From assembly GCA_036946625.1 (NCBI GenBank), contig JAQIIU010000002.1:1116001-1180000 (forward strand): a stretch of 64,000 nt of DNA, in the 5' to 3' direction. Positions within the stretch are counted from its first letter, which is position 1, and each line of letters opens with the position of its first letter. Shown one piece after another: positions 38,803-48,181 of this stretch. A model generated the notes under the pieces. That model did no database searches. It saw nothing but the letters and a program-made list of their open reading frames with translations, and had not been told where the DNA came from. This DNA comes from Methylorubrum populi (GTDB lineage: Bacteria > Pseudomonadota > Alphaproteobacteria > Rhizobiales > Beijerinckiaceae). A program made the position numbers and the translations under genes.

Positions 38803-39147
38803 TTACCCCTCCCACACCACCTGCATCGACGGGCCCGCCGATTCGGCCTCCCGGATCGGCTCGCAGCGTCCGCCGAGATGGCGGGCCGGAAACGTCTCCG
38901 CGCGGGCGAAGAACGCCAGCCGGTTGGCCGGGCGCACGAGGCCGTGGCCCTCGTCCGGGAACAGCAGGTAGGTGACCGGGATGCCGCCCCGCCCCATCGC
39001 GGCGACCATCCGAGCGGATTCCGCCTGCTTCACCCGGGGATCCACCCTGCACGCCCTCGTGGGGCGCCACCCAGCCGAGGCGGCGCCCGTCCGGGCTGAT
39101 CCGATGGCCGTAGCGCGTCGGGTTGCCGAACGGTTGCTCTCGCGGGA
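38803..39147 (-). pseudogene. peptidase S9 (prolyl oligopeptidase) with internal deletion
   Basis: On the minus strand, LIPREQPFGNPTRYGHRISP followed by DGRRLGWVAPHEGVQG is the N-terminal beta-propeller start of S9 dipeptidyl/acylaminoacyl peptidases. It runs, after a frame change near 39045, straight into DPRVKQAESARMVAAMGRGG, VTYLLFPDEGHGLVRPANRL and FPARHLGG, the extreme C-terminus containing the catalytic His (EGHG). The propeller and the nucleophile Ser region, some 500 residues, are absent. Confidence 0.7.
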
Positions 39148-40068
39148 TCAGCCGAGCACCACGACCCGCGCGCCGACCTCGACGCGGTTGAACAGGTCGA
39201 TGGCGTCCTGATTGATCATGCGGATGCAGCCCGAGGACACGCTCTTGCCGATGGAGTGCGGCTCCAGGGTGCCATGGATGCGGAACAGCGTGTCCTTGTT
39301 GTTCTGCCACAGGTACATCGCGCGGGCGCCGAGCGGGTTGCGGGTGCCGCCCGGCACGCCGAGGCCGCTCTGGAGCTTGTCGACCTCGCGGGCGAGATCG
39401 GGCCGGCGGGCGATCATCTCCTTGGGCGGATACCAGTCCGGCCAAGCCTGCTTCGCGTTGACGGTCGCGGTGCCCGACCACGAGAAGCCCTGCTTGCCCA
39501 CGCCGACGCCGTAGCGCCGCGCCCGGCCGTTCGGCAGGACGAGGTAGAGGAAGTGCGCCTTCGGATCGACCACGATGGTGCCCGGCGGCTCGGTGGTGCG
39601 GAAATCGACTTCCTGGCGCAGGTAGGTCTGGTTGAACTTCTTGTAGGGGATCGCCTCGACCGGGAACGGCTCGTTGCCCACCGCCGCGTAGGCGCGGGCG
39701 TAATCGATCGGGCCGTTGTCGGGCTGCTGCGGCGGCACCGGGTAGCCGGCCTGCTGCTGACGCGGCGTCTGGTTCGGCGCCTCCGCGGCGGCCGGCGGCT
39801 CGCCGTAGCGTTCCGCCCGGCGGCGGGCATAGGCCTCGGCATCGAGATCCGCGTCGGCATCCGGCACCGGCCGGCCGTTGCTGACGCGGCCGTTATAGGG
39901 AACGTACTGCCCGCCGCGACGGCGATAGAGCGCACCGTTGCCGTCCTGATAGAGCCGGTCGTCGTCGAACCCGTCGAGGGCTTGGGCGAGGACATGGCCC
40001 GGCAAGACGGCGAGCCCGAGGCTCGTCGCGGCCCCGAGCAGAAGCGTACGGCGGTTCTGACTGGACAT
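39148..40068 (-). CDS. L,D-transpeptidase (YkuD domain), exported
   Basis: 306 residues. A Tat-like signal (QNRRTLLLGAATSLGLAVLP, then GHVLAQA) precedes a Tyr/Arg/Pro-rich linker (~45-120). The YkuD catalytic domain spans ~165-306: GTIVVDPKAHFLYLVLPNGR, YGVGVGKQGFSWSG, FRIHGTLEPHSIGKSVSSGC with catalytic His and Cys, and IRMINQDAIDLFNRV. It cross-links peptidoglycan or attaches outer-membrane proteins. The start at ATG 40068 is chosen for the signal peptide. The divergent 345-base gap upstream shows no feature I recognise beyond room for two promoters. Confidence 0.92.
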   Translation of the reverse strand: MSSQNRRTLLLGAATSLGLAVLPGHVLAQALDGFDDDRLYQDGNGALYRRRGGQYVPYNGRVSNGRPVPDADADLDAEAYARRRAERYGEPPAAAEAPNQTPRQQQAGYPVPPQQPDNGPIDYARAYAAVGNEPFPVEAIPYKKFNQTYLRQEVDFRTTEPPGTIVVDPKAHFLYLVLPNGRARRYGVGVGKQGFSWSGTATVNAKQAWPDWYPPKEMIARRPDLAREVDKLQSGLGVPGGTRNPLGARAMYLWQNNKDTLFRIHGTLEPHSIGKSVSSGCIRMINQDAIDLFNRVEVGARVVVLG

Positions 40069-40413
40069 GGATCGCTCGATCGAATGGGCCGGACTCGGAA
40101 AACGTCCCCGGAATTCCGGTTGAAGACGGTCACGATCGTCCGGGCCGGCTGAACTGCCCCGCTCGCTCCCTAGCAAGGAAGTGGACCGGCGTCAGTGCCG
40201 TACCGAACGGTCGCGCTCCCTGCACCGACAACTGTGCGAACATTGTGTCCGAAAGGTTACATGCAGCCCCGCCATGCGGCCGGCGGGCGGCTTTAACGGT
40301 TTCGCAAAAAATGTGCGGATGGCGAGGCGAATCGCGGCGGGCGGCGATTGCATCGGCGGGGGCGATCCCTAGATCAAGCGTGACCGTTCGGCCCCGACCA
40401 CGGACCCCTCCCC

Positions 40414-40665
40414 TTGTGCGCCTCGTTCCTCCGCCTCCCCCTCGGATTGCTTTGCCTCGGCCTGACGCTGCCGGGTGAGGCCCTCGCCGCACGAAAAGCC
40501 GCGCCCGTTCGGCCGAAGGCGGCACCCGCGGTGCAGGCCCCGGTCGCGACCGCACCGCAGACGGCCTGGACCGCGGCCGAGCCCGCCAACTGCACCCGCG
40601 TGCGGCGCAAGCTCTGGCAGGTGGAAGAGGGCTGGCTGGTGAAGACGGTCACCGTCTGCCATTGA
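40414..40665 (+). CDS. small secreted hypothetical protein
   Basis: 83 residues from TTG 40414. The signal peptide is FLRLPLGLLCLGLTLPGEAL with cleavage near ALA. The mature part is short: an Ala/Pro linker and ANCTRVRRKLWQVEEGWLVK ending with VTVCH, two cysteines likely forming a disulphide. I know of no family. The start codon is weak and uncertain. Confidence 0.5.
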   Translation: MCASFLRLPLGLLCLGLTLPGEALAARKAAPVRPKAAPAVQAPVATAPQTAWTAAEPANCTRVRRKLWQVEEGWLVKTVTVCH

Positions 40666-40824
40666 GCGAAAGCATCGGCTCGATCCGGTGATGTCGGACC
40701 CGGCTCCGAAACGCCGAAAGCCGCGGGCGATCGGAGCTTCGATCGCCGCCCCCTCTCGAAGCCGGCTGCGCAACCGGCTACAACCCGCCCTGGGCGGCGA
40801 CGGTCGTCGCCCCGGTATCGGCGA

Positions 40825-42087
40825 GTGGCGTCCCCAGTGATCCGCGTCCTCCATACGGGCGACTGGCATATCGGCCAGACCCTGCGCGGCTTCTCCCGCG
40901 AGCGCGAGCACGACGCCGTGTTCGGGAGTTTGGAGCGCATCGTGGTCGAGCGCGAGGTCGATGCCCTCGTCGTGGCCGGCGACGTGTTCGACAGCCAGAA
41001 CCCGTCGGGCGAGTCGCAGGCCCGCTTCTACGCGCTGATGGCGCGGCTGCACGCGGCGCGGCCGGCGATGACCATCGTCATCACCGCCGGCAACCACGAC
41101 GCCGCCGGCCGGCTGGAGGCGCCGCGCCCGCTGCTCGAAGCGATCGGCGTCCACGTGGTCGGCAATGTCCGCCGCCGCGACGGGGCGATCGACCTCGACC
41201 GGCATCTCGTGCCGGTGCGCGGCGCCGACGGCGAGGTGGCGGCGCAGGTGCTCGCCGTCTCCTACCCCACCGCCGCCTGCCTGCCGCCGCTCTCCTCGCT
41301 CGGCCAGGGCACCCGCGTCGGCGAGACCTCGCCGATCGTGCGCGCGGTGCGCGACCTGTACGGCCAACTCTTCGAGGCGGCCCGGCCGCAACTGGCCGGC
41401 CTGCCGCTCCTCGTCACCGGCCATCTCCACGTCGCGGGCGGGCTCGAATCGGAAGGGGCGGAGCGGCGCATCCTCGTCGGCGGCGAGCACGCGGTGCCGG
41501 CCGACGTGTTTCCGCAGGAGGCACGCTACGTCGCCCTCGGCCATCTCCACCGGGCACAGGCGCTCGGCGCCGGGCAGGTGCGCTATTGCGGCTCGCTGAT
41601 TCCGCTCTCGGCGGCCGAGCAGCCCTACCGCCATGGCGTCACCCTGGTGACTCTCGGCACCGGTGCGGCGGAGATCGAGCCTATCGCGATCGCCCGCCCC
41701 GTCCCCTTTCTGCGCCTGCCGGCCTCCGGCGACATGAAGCTCGCCGATCTCGGCGACCATCTCGCCGCCCTGGCGCTCGACCCCGGCCTGCCGATGGAGG
41801 CGCGGCCCTACATCCAGGTCCGGCTCGCCCGCGACGGTCTCTTGCCCGGCTACCGGGCGGAGGTGGACCGCATCGCCGAGAGCTTCCCGGTGCGCGTGGT
41901 CGACGTGCGGGTGACGGTGCCGCCGCGCGCCGCGGTCGAGATCGTCGAGGCGGAGGCGCCGCCGCCGCCGCGCCTGTCGGAACGCGACCCGGAGGACCTG
42001 TTCCGCCTCGCCTACCGGGCGAAGTGGGAGGAGGAGCCCGAGCCCGCCCATCTCGACGTGTTCCACCGCGCGCGGGCGGACGCCTGA
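40825..42087 (+). CDS. sbcD: SbcD exonuclease subunit
   Basis: 420 residues. Nuclease subunit of the SbcCD (Mre11-Rad50) complex that cleaves hairpins and protein-blocked DNA ends. Metallophosphoesterase motifs are in order: LHTGDWHIGQTL, VVAGDVFDSQNPS, ITAGNHDAAGRL, LVTGHLHVAGG and VALGHLHRAQAL. The C-terminal capping domain follows. GTG 40825 is used; GTG 40837 is an alternative. sbcC normally follows immediately, but here a toxin-antitoxin pair lies between them. Confidence 0.93.
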   Translation: MASPVIRVLHTGDWHIGQTLRGFSREREHDAVFGSLERIVVEREVDALVVAGDVFDSQNPSGESQARFYALMARLHAARPAMTIVITAGNHDAAGRLEAPRPLLEAIGVHVVGNVRRRDGAIDLDRHLVPVRGADGEVAAQVLAVSYPTAACLPPLSSLGQGTRVGETSPIVRAVRDLYGQLFEAARPQLAGLPLLVTGHLHVAGGLESEGAERRILVGGEHAVPADVFPQEARYVALGHLHRAQALGAGQVRYCGSLIPLSAAEQPYRHGVTLVTLGTGAAEIEPIAIARPVPFLRLPASGDMKLADLGDHLAALALDPGLPMEARPYIQVRLARDGLLPGYRAEVDRIAESFPVRVVDVRVTVPPRAAVEIVEAEAPPPPRLSERDPEDLFRLAYRAKWEEEPEPAHLDVFHRARADA

Positions 42088-42239
42088 GGTCGGAGCCACC
42101 GACCCGCGGAGAGCGCGGTCTTGCCCGGCGGCATCCGCGGATGTATATACGATGACGATACGCGCAGCGTGGTACTCACGCTGCAACCAACAGACCGGAT
42201 TGGGGCTGGAGGGCGTGTTGCTCAGTTGGACTTGAATCC

Positions 42240-42485
42240 ATGATCGTTCAGTTTTCGAAATGGGGCAACAGCCTCGCTCTACGTATTCCATCTCATGCAA
42301 TGCGTGATATTGGAGCAATTGATGGAACAGAAGCCAATCTGATTGTTGAAGAAGGTCGTTTAATTATTACTCCTATTGTCAAAAAGCGCCGATATAATTT
42401 GGACGAGCTTGTGGCGCGCATAACCGAGGAAAATTTTCATGAAGAAATATTCGATGGCCCGGAAGTCGGGTCCGAGGAATGGTGA
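42240..42485 (+). CDS. MazE/AbrB-type antitoxin
   Basis: 81 residues. The N-terminal swapped-hairpin DNA-binding domain is QFSKWGNSLALRIPSHAMRD, then NLIVEEGRLIITPIVKKRRY. The C-terminal acidic tail (EENFHEEIFDGPEVGSEEW) would wrap the toxin. The gene overlaps the toxin start by 47 bases in another frame. Base composition is markedly AT-richer than the flanking sbc genes, a sign of transfer. GTATATAC and an inverted repeat GCAGCG/CGCTGC lie upstream and may be the autoregulatory operator region. Confidence 0.88.
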   Translation: MIVQFSKWGNSLALRIPSHAMRDIGAIDGTEANLIVEEGRLIITPIVKKRRYNLDELVARITEENFHEEIFDGPEVGSEEW

Positions 42486-42837
42486 AGAAGCGGCGTCGGG
42501 AGATTACGTCCCGGAGGCCGGAGACCTGATCAGGGTCGATTTCAGCCCGACGAGGGGAACGGAGAAATCCGGTTTTCGGCGAGGATTGGTGATCTCTCCG
42601 CGCTCGTACAATGCCCGTGTCGGACGGTGCCATGTCTGCCCGGTCACGAGCCAAGCGAAAGGCTACCCATTCGAAATTCCGCTGCCTGCCGGGCTGAGCG
42701 TGACCGGAGTCGTCGTTCCCGATCAGGGAAAGCCGCTGGATTTTCGTGTGTGCCGGCTCGTCTTCGTGGAGGCGGCACCGCTCGAAGTGCTCGTTGATGC
42801 GCGCGAAATGATACGCGCTTTCCTTGACATCGCGTGA
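42439..42837 (+). CDS. MazF/PemK-type endoribonuclease toxin
   Basis: 132 residues from ATG 42439; ATG 42454 is also possible. The MazF fold is seen in YVPEAGDLIRVDFSPTRGTE (conserved GDi..vdF.P..G.E), RRGLVISPRSYNARVGRCHV, CPVTSQAKGYPFEI, and the late GVVVPDQGKPLDFR. These enzymes cut mRNA at short sequences and stop translation until the antitoxin rebinds. It is translationally coupled to the antitoxin. The position between sbcD and sbcC suggests insertion of the pair into a formerly contiguous operon. Confidence 0.88.
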   Translation: MKKYSMARKSGPRNGEEAASGDYVPEAGDLIRVDFSPTRGTEKSGFRRGLVISPRSYNARVGRCHVCPVTSQAKGYPFEIPLPAGLSVTGVVVPDQGKPLDFRVCRLVFVEAAPLEVLVDAREMIRAFLDIA

Positions 42838-42913
42838 GCGATGACGCTTCACCGCACAGGGTGAGGATCGGGGCGCCGCAGCGTGCCGCGGCAGAAACGT
42901 TGCGGTAGAAGCC

Positions 42914-45900
42914 ATGCGCATCCTCGCGATCCGCGGCGAGAATCTCGCGAGCCTCGCCGCGCCGTTCGCGGTCGATCTCGCCGCCGAGCCGCTCGGCGCC
43001 ACCGGCCTGTTCGCCATCACCGGCGAGACCGGGGCGGGCAAGTCGACCATTCTCGACGCGCTCTGCCTCGCCCTCTACGGCCGCTACCCCCGGGTGACCG
43101 GAACCCACAAGGAAAACGTGCCCGATCCCAGCGGCGAAGCGCTGAGTGCCGGTGATGGCCGGGCGATCCTGCGTCGGGGTGCCGCCGCGGGATACGCCGA
43201 AGTGGATTTCGTCGGCCGAGACGGCGTGGCTTATCGCGTCGGTTGGGAAACGTACCGTGCCCGCAACAGGGCGACGGGCAAGCTCCAGGCCGAGAGACGG
43301 CGCCTGCATCGGCTCGACGATGGCCGTGCCGTCGCGTCCGGCAAGATGGCCGTGCTCGGCAGGGTGATCGAACTCACCGATCTGACCTTCGACCAGTTCC
43401 GCCGCACGGTGCTGCTGGCGCAGGGCGAGTTCGACGCCTTCCTCCTCGCCGCGGAGAGCGAGCGCGCGGAACTTCTGGAGAAGATCACCGGCACGGCGAT
43501 CTATTCCGAGATCTCGAAGCGGGTTCACGTCGGCTACGAGGAGCATCGCCGCGCGGTCGATGCGCTGGAGATGCGCCGCCGCGAGATCGGCCTGCTCGAC
43601 GAGGACGGGTTGAAGGCCCGCAACGGGGAGCGCGAGGGCCTGCTCGCCCAAGTCACGGCGTGGCGCACGGAGCAGGAAGCGGTCGGCCGCACTCTCGAGA
43701 CCGCCCGCCGGATCGAGGCCGCGCGCGCGGCGCTGGCGCAGGCCGGGCGGCACGCCGCATCGACCCGGGAGGCGTCGGCAGCCGCCGCACCGGACCGGGC
43801 GCGGCTTTCCGAACTCGATACGGTCGAACCGCTGCGCGGGCGGGCGGAAGCCCTGGACGAGGCCGGCCGCGAGCGCGCCGCGGCACAGGCCCAGGTCGAA
43901 GCGGTCGGGGCTCGCGTCACGGCGGCGCACATCTCCGCCGAGGCGAGCGAGGCGAAGCGGGCCGAGGCGAGCGCCGCGGACGAGGCGGCGGAGGCCGTGT
44001 TCAAGCGCTTCGGTCCGTTGTGGGACCGGGCGGCCGCACGCGACGCCGCCATCGCCCACGCGGAGCAGGAGGCGGCGGAAGCCGGGCAGTCCGCGATCCG
44101 CGCGGCCGAGACGGCGGAGACGGCAATGGCCGCGCTCGCCGCGCTCGACCTGCGCCTCGGCGAGGCGCAGGAGGCGCGCGAGGCCGCGGCCCGGCGCCTC
44201 GATGCCGACCGTGCCCAGGCCCCCCTCGCCGAACGCGGCGGCGAGTTCGCCCGGCGGATTCGCGAGCGGGCGCGGCTTCGTGGTCAGGCGGAGGCGGCCG
44301 CGACGGAAGGGGCCGCGCGCCGGAGCGAGATGGCCGGTTGCGACGACGAGGCGAAAGCCGGCAATGCCCGCCTCGCCGCGCTTCGCACCCAGCGCGAGGC
44401 GCTGGCCGCCGCCCGCGCCGAACGCGAGGCGGCGCTCGACGCCCTGGCCGAGCCCGCGGCGCAGGGCCGCGCCGCGGCCCTCGAAGGCCTGCTGGATCTT
44501 CTACGCGAGGCCTGCGCTCTGGCCGGGCGTCACGGTACGGCGCTCGCCGACCGCGCCGCCGCCGCCGAAGCGGAGACGGAGGCCGCCGCGGCGTTCGCCG
44601 AGGCCGCGGCGCGCCATGCGGCGGCGGAGGCCGCGCTGCACGAAGCCGGAATCCGCCGCGCCGAGATCGCGCCGCTGGCCGAACTCGCCGAAGAGAGCGC
44701 CTCGCACGAGGCCGCGCGCCTGCGCAGCCTGCTCGTATCCGGCGGCCCGTGCCCCGTCTGCGGCAGCCCCGACCATCCCCACGCCCACGAATCCGAAGGC
44801 GCCCTCGGCCGGCTCGCCGAGGAGATGCGCGCCCGGCGCGCCGAACTCGATCGGCGGATCGGCGAACGCCAAGCCGCCCGTGACCGCGCCCGCGGCGACG
44901 CGGCGGCCGCGGAGGGCCGGCTCGACGACGCCCAGGAGCGAGGCGCCGCGGCGGCCGAAGCGGCGGCGGCGACCAGCGCCCGCTACCGCGCCGGGCTGCC
45001 CCCACTCGCCGCTTCGCTCGAAGCCGCCGGACTCGCGGCCGTGTTGCCGCAGGAGCCCGATGCACCGGTGCTGGCCGCGAAGGGCACGGCGGCACGGGCC
45101 GAGCGCGAGGCCACCCTCCGATCGCTGGCGGCGGCGCGGACGCTGCGCGGCGAGATCGACGGTCTGATCCGCGACCGCGACGCGGCCGAAGCACGGGCCG
45201 AGGCGGAGACCCGCGCCCTCGACGCGCTCACCCGGCGCCGGAGCGAGGCCGGCCTCGCCGCCGAGCGGGCCGAGAGCACGCACGCCGCGCTCCTTCAGCG
45301 CATCGCCGACCTGTCGGCCGAGATCACGCCGGCCCTGACGGCCGCCGATCTCGGCCTGCCCGCACTCGACCGCGACCCGGAGGCCTGCGCCGACCGGGTC
45401 GCCGCGTTCGGGCAGGCCTACGCGGCGCTGCGCGCGCGGCATGCCGGACTCGAAGCGCAGATCGCGGCCCTGGCTCCGGAACGGGCCGCCGCGGCTTCCC
45501 TCTGCGAGACCGAGGCGCGCGCGGCGGCGAAGGCCCGCGCGGCGGCGACCGAGCGGCAGGCCCGGCTCGCGCGGGCGCGAGAGGAACGGGCCGGCCTCCT
45601 CGGCGGCGAGGCGACCGGCCCCCACCGCACCCGGCTCAACAACGAGCGCCACGCCGCCCGCGACGCGTTGAAGGCCGCGCAGGCCGCCTGCGCCGAGACC
45701 GCCCGCGCCCTGACGGGCACCGTCACCGAGGCCGCCGGGGCAGACGCCGCTTCGGAGCGGGCCGCCGCCCGTCACGACGCCGCCGAAGCGGCCTTCACGC
45801 AGGCGTGCGGCGCGCGCGGGCGCGAGGCGGTCGCCGCCCTTCTCGCGGTGCCGGCCGAGGCGCGGACCGCGCTGCGTGCGCGCCTCGACCGACTCGCGCG

Positions 45901-46660
45901 GGAGGAGGCCGAGGCCGGGACCGCGCTCGCCACCCGCCGCGCCGATCTCGACGCGCTCGGCTCCGTGTCCGGGATCGACGTCGCCGCGGCGCAGGCCGAA
46001 GCCACGCGCCTCTCCGAGGCGATGGCGGAGGCACAGCAGCGGCTGGGCGCCCTCGATGCGGATCTGCGCCGGGACGAGGCGGCCCGTATCAAGGCCGCGG
46101 ACCTCGCGACCGAGATCGAGGCGGCCCGCGCCGAACTCGCGACCTGGCATCGGGTCGAGGAGGCCGTCGGCTCGGCCGGCGGCGACCGCTTCCGCCGCTT
46201 CGCGCAGGGTGTCACCCTCGACCACCTCGTGCATCTCGCCAACGACCAGCTTCGCGCCTTGAGCCCGCGCTACCGCCTCGCCCGCAGCGCGGGCGCCGAT
46301 CTCGCCCTCCACGTCGTGGATCGCGACATGGGCGACGAGCGCCGGGCCACCCGCAGCCTGTCGGGAGGCGAGCGCTTCCTCGTCTCGCTGGCGCTGGCGC
46401 TGGCGCTGTCCGGCCTGGAGGGGCGGCAATCCTTCGTCGACACGCTGTTCATCGACGAGGGCTTCGGCTCGCTCGATGCCGAGACCCTGGATCTCGCGGT
46501 CGATGCCCTGGAGACGCTCCAGGGGCGTGGCCGCAAGGTCGGCGTCATCACCCACGTCGCCGGCATGATGGAGCGCATCGCCGTGCAGATCCGCGTGGAG
46601 AAGCGCGGCTCCGGCCGCAGCGTGGTGCGGGTGGTCGATCGCGGCGCTGCCGTCTTCTGA
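42914..46660 (+). CDS. sbcC: SbcC ATPase subunit (SMC-like)
   Basis: 1248 residues. The ATPase/coiled-coil partner of SbcD. The N-terminus is RGENLASLAAPFAVDL with Walker A GETGAGKST (~37-45). Long Ala/Glu/Arg-rich coiled coils flank a zinc hook CPVC (Cys613 and Cys616). The C-terminal half has the ABC signature LSGGERFLVSLALALALSG (~1149) and Walker B DTLFIDEGFGSLDAETLDL. The length is longer than E. coli SbcC (1048), mainly in the coiled coils. It lies 76 bases after the toxin gene. Confidence 0.94.
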   Translation: MRILAIRGENLASLAAPFAVDLAAEPLGATGLFAITGETGAGKSTILDALCLALYGRYPRVTGTHKENVPDPSGEALSAGDGRAILRRGAAAGYAEVDFVGRDGVAYRVGWETYRARNRATGKLQAERRRLHRLDDGRAVASGKMAVLGRVIELTDLTFDQFRRTVLLAQGEFDAFLLAAESERAELLEKITGTAIYSEISKRVHVGYEEHRRAVDALEMRRREIGLLDEDGLKARNGEREGLLAQVTAWRTEQEAVGRTLETARRIEAARAALAQAGRHAASTREASAAAAPDRARLSELDTVEPLRGRAEALDEAGRERAAAQAQVEAVGARVTAAHISAEASEAKRAEASAADEAAEAVFKRFGPLWDRAAARDAAIAHAEQEAAEAGQSAIRAAETAETAMAALAALDLRLGEAQEAREAAARRLDADRAQAPLAERGGEFARRIRERARLRGQAEAAATEGAARRSEMAGCDDEAKAGNARLAALRTQREALAAARAEREAALDALAEPAAQGRAAALEGLLDLLREACALAGRHGTALADRAAAAEAETEAAAAFAEAAARHAAAEAALHEAGIRRAEIAPLAELAEESASHEAARLRSLLVSGGPCPVCGSPDHPHAHESEGALGRLAEEMRARRAELDRRIGERQAARDRARGDAAAAEGRLDDAQERGAAAAEAAAATSARYRAGLPPLAASLEAAGLAAVLPQEPDAPVLAAKGTAARAEREATLRSLAAARTLRGEIDGLIRDRDAAEARAEAETRALDALTRRRSEAGLAAERAESTHAALLQRIADLSAEITPALTAADLGLPALDRDPEACADRVAAFGQAYAALRARHAGLEAQIAALAPERAAAASLCETEARAAAKARAAATERQARLARAREERAGLLGGEATGPHRTRLNNERHAARDALKAAQAACAETARALTGTVTEAAGADAASERAAARHDAAEAAFTQACGARGREAVAALLAVPAEARTALRARLDRLAREEAEAGTALATRRADLDALGSVSGIDVAAAQAEATRLSEAMAEAQQRLGALDADLRRDEAARIKAADLATEIEAARAELATWHRVEEAVGSAGGDRFRRFAQGVTLDHLVHLANDQLRALSPRYRLARSAGADLALHVVDRDMGDERRATRSLSGGERFLVSLALALALSGLEGRQSFVDTLFIDEGFGSLDAETLDLAVDALETLQGRGRKVGVITHVAGMMERIAVQIRVEKRGSGRSVVRVVDRGAAVF

Positions 46661-46858
46661 GGCAGGCCGACCGCTGCATCGATCCACCAGCCGGCAACCG
46701 CCGATGACCACCCCTCAGCTACACCACATCCCGGGACACGACCGACCCGGAACCTTCGGCAGTGCCAAATTTTTGCTCTGCCAAAACGCCCCACGCTGCA
46801 TCCAGACTCGCAAGACGATGAGGCTTTTCCCACGTCCACGGATGGGCAGAGGTTCAGC

Positions 46859-48181
46859 CTACCTCTCAACTGGCATACTTGTCAGGCTGTCGACAATTTC
46901 TTGAGAGCGCATCGAAAGCACGGATATGAGCGTGTCGCTCAGACCGTGCGAGATCTCCGAATAGCCTTGCATATATATGCGCGGCGCAAATTTAGGCTGC
47001 GCCTCCAGGCAATAGTCCCGACGGATCGTGCTGCTCTTTATGTGTTTGTTGAGCGGCTCAAGTAAATCTCGGTGAGCATTGCGCTCGTAGCCGGTTGCAA
47101 GGATGACGCAATTGTAACCGGTCGTCCCGTTCGTCGAAGCGAAGTGGTCGGTCGTGCGCAGACTGATTCGATCGGGGCTGCGGGCAACCTGTTCGATGTG
47201 GCGGCGCGGAAGCAAGCGCAGCCGCTCGGTGCCTGAAACTTTCTGGCGATAAACGATCGCGTAGAGAGCGTGCAGCAGATCGGGATCGATGACAGCATAA
47301 TTCGTGTTGCGAAAATTCCGCACGATCACGTCACGCCGCTCGTCGGATTGTCCGTAGATGAAGTCCGTGTATTCCGGATTGAAGATCTCGTTGACGAATG
47401 GCGAGGAATCCGACGGCTTCAGCGCGTGCCCGCGAAAGATCAGGTCGATCTTCAGATGCTTGAAGCGCTCGTGCAGGTCATAACTGATCTCGACCGCGCT
47501 CTGGCCACCGCCGATCACGGCGACATGCGCACTTTCCTCATCGAGACGAAGGGTGGCGAGGCGGCTCCGGTCACCGAGGCGGTCGAGGTAGTGGCTCGAA
47601 TGGAAGACGCGAGGTTCGCGGATCGCCTCGGCGAACACCGCCGGGATGTGCGGCGTACCCCCGATTGCAACGACGAGATTGTAGGTCCGGCGCGTGCGTT
47701 CGCGTCCGTCGGCGTCGCGCGTGCGCACCAGCAGCACCTCGATCCTTCCGGCCTCGCCGGTCTCCTCGGGCTCCACCGCGATCACGGTCTCGCCGTAGCA
47801 GCACCTGTCCGCAAAGCGCTCGGCGACCCAGCGCAGATAGTCGTTGAACTCGATCCGACTCGGATAGAACGTGCCGAGATTGATGAAATCTTCGAGCCGT
47901 CCTTGGCTGTGGAGGTAGTTGACGAAGGTGAGCGGACTCGTCGGATCGCGCTGCATCACGAGATCCTTGAGAAAGGAGATCTGCATGTCGCTTCCCGGCA
48001 GGAGCATGCCGCCGTGCCAGGTGAAGCGCGGCTGCCGCTCGATGAAGCGATAGCGGAGAGGCTCGTCGCGGCGCGCGCTCGCCCCGCGGCCGTGCTCGTC
48101 GAGCGCGATCGCGAGGGCGAGGTTCGATGGACCGAAGCCGATCCCGATCAGGTCGTCGGGGGGCGCGTCTCGGATGGTCAT
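46859..48181 (-). CDS. L-ornithine/L-lysine N-hydroxylase for siderophore synthesis
   Basis: 440 residues, a flavin monooxygenase of the SidA/PvdA/IucD class that hydroxylates the side-chain amine. FAD site IGIGFGPSNLALAIAL (~12-27), FIERQPRFTWHGGMLLPGSD, NADPH site VAVIGGGQSAVEISYDLHER, and the C-terminal NCVILATGYERN are diagnostic. Ornithine versus lysine cannot be settled by eye. Translationally coupled (ATGA) behind the acyltransferase, which would acylate the hydroxylamine to give a hydroxamate. Confidence 0.93.
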   Translation of the reverse strand: MTIRDAPPDDLIGIGFGPSNLALAIALDEHGRGASARRDEPLRYRFIERQPRFTWHGGMLLPGSDMQISFLKDLVMQRDPTSPLTFVNYLHSQGRLEDFINLGTFYPSRIEFNDYLRWVAERFADRCCYGETVIAVEPEETGEAGRIEVLLVRTRDADGRERTRRTYNLVVAIGGTPHIPAVFAEAIREPRVFHSSHYLDRLGDRSRLATLRLDEESAHVAVIGGGQSAVEISYDLHERFKHLKIDLIFRGHALKPSDSSPFVNEIFNPEYTDFIYGQSDERRDVIVRNFRNTNYAVIDPDLLHALYAIVYRQKVSGTERLRLLPRRHIEQVARSPDRISLRTTDHFASTNGTTGYNCVILATGYERNAHRDLLEPLNKHIKSSTIRRDYCLEAQPKFAPRIYMQGYSEISHGLSDTLISVLSMRSQEIVDSLTSMPVER

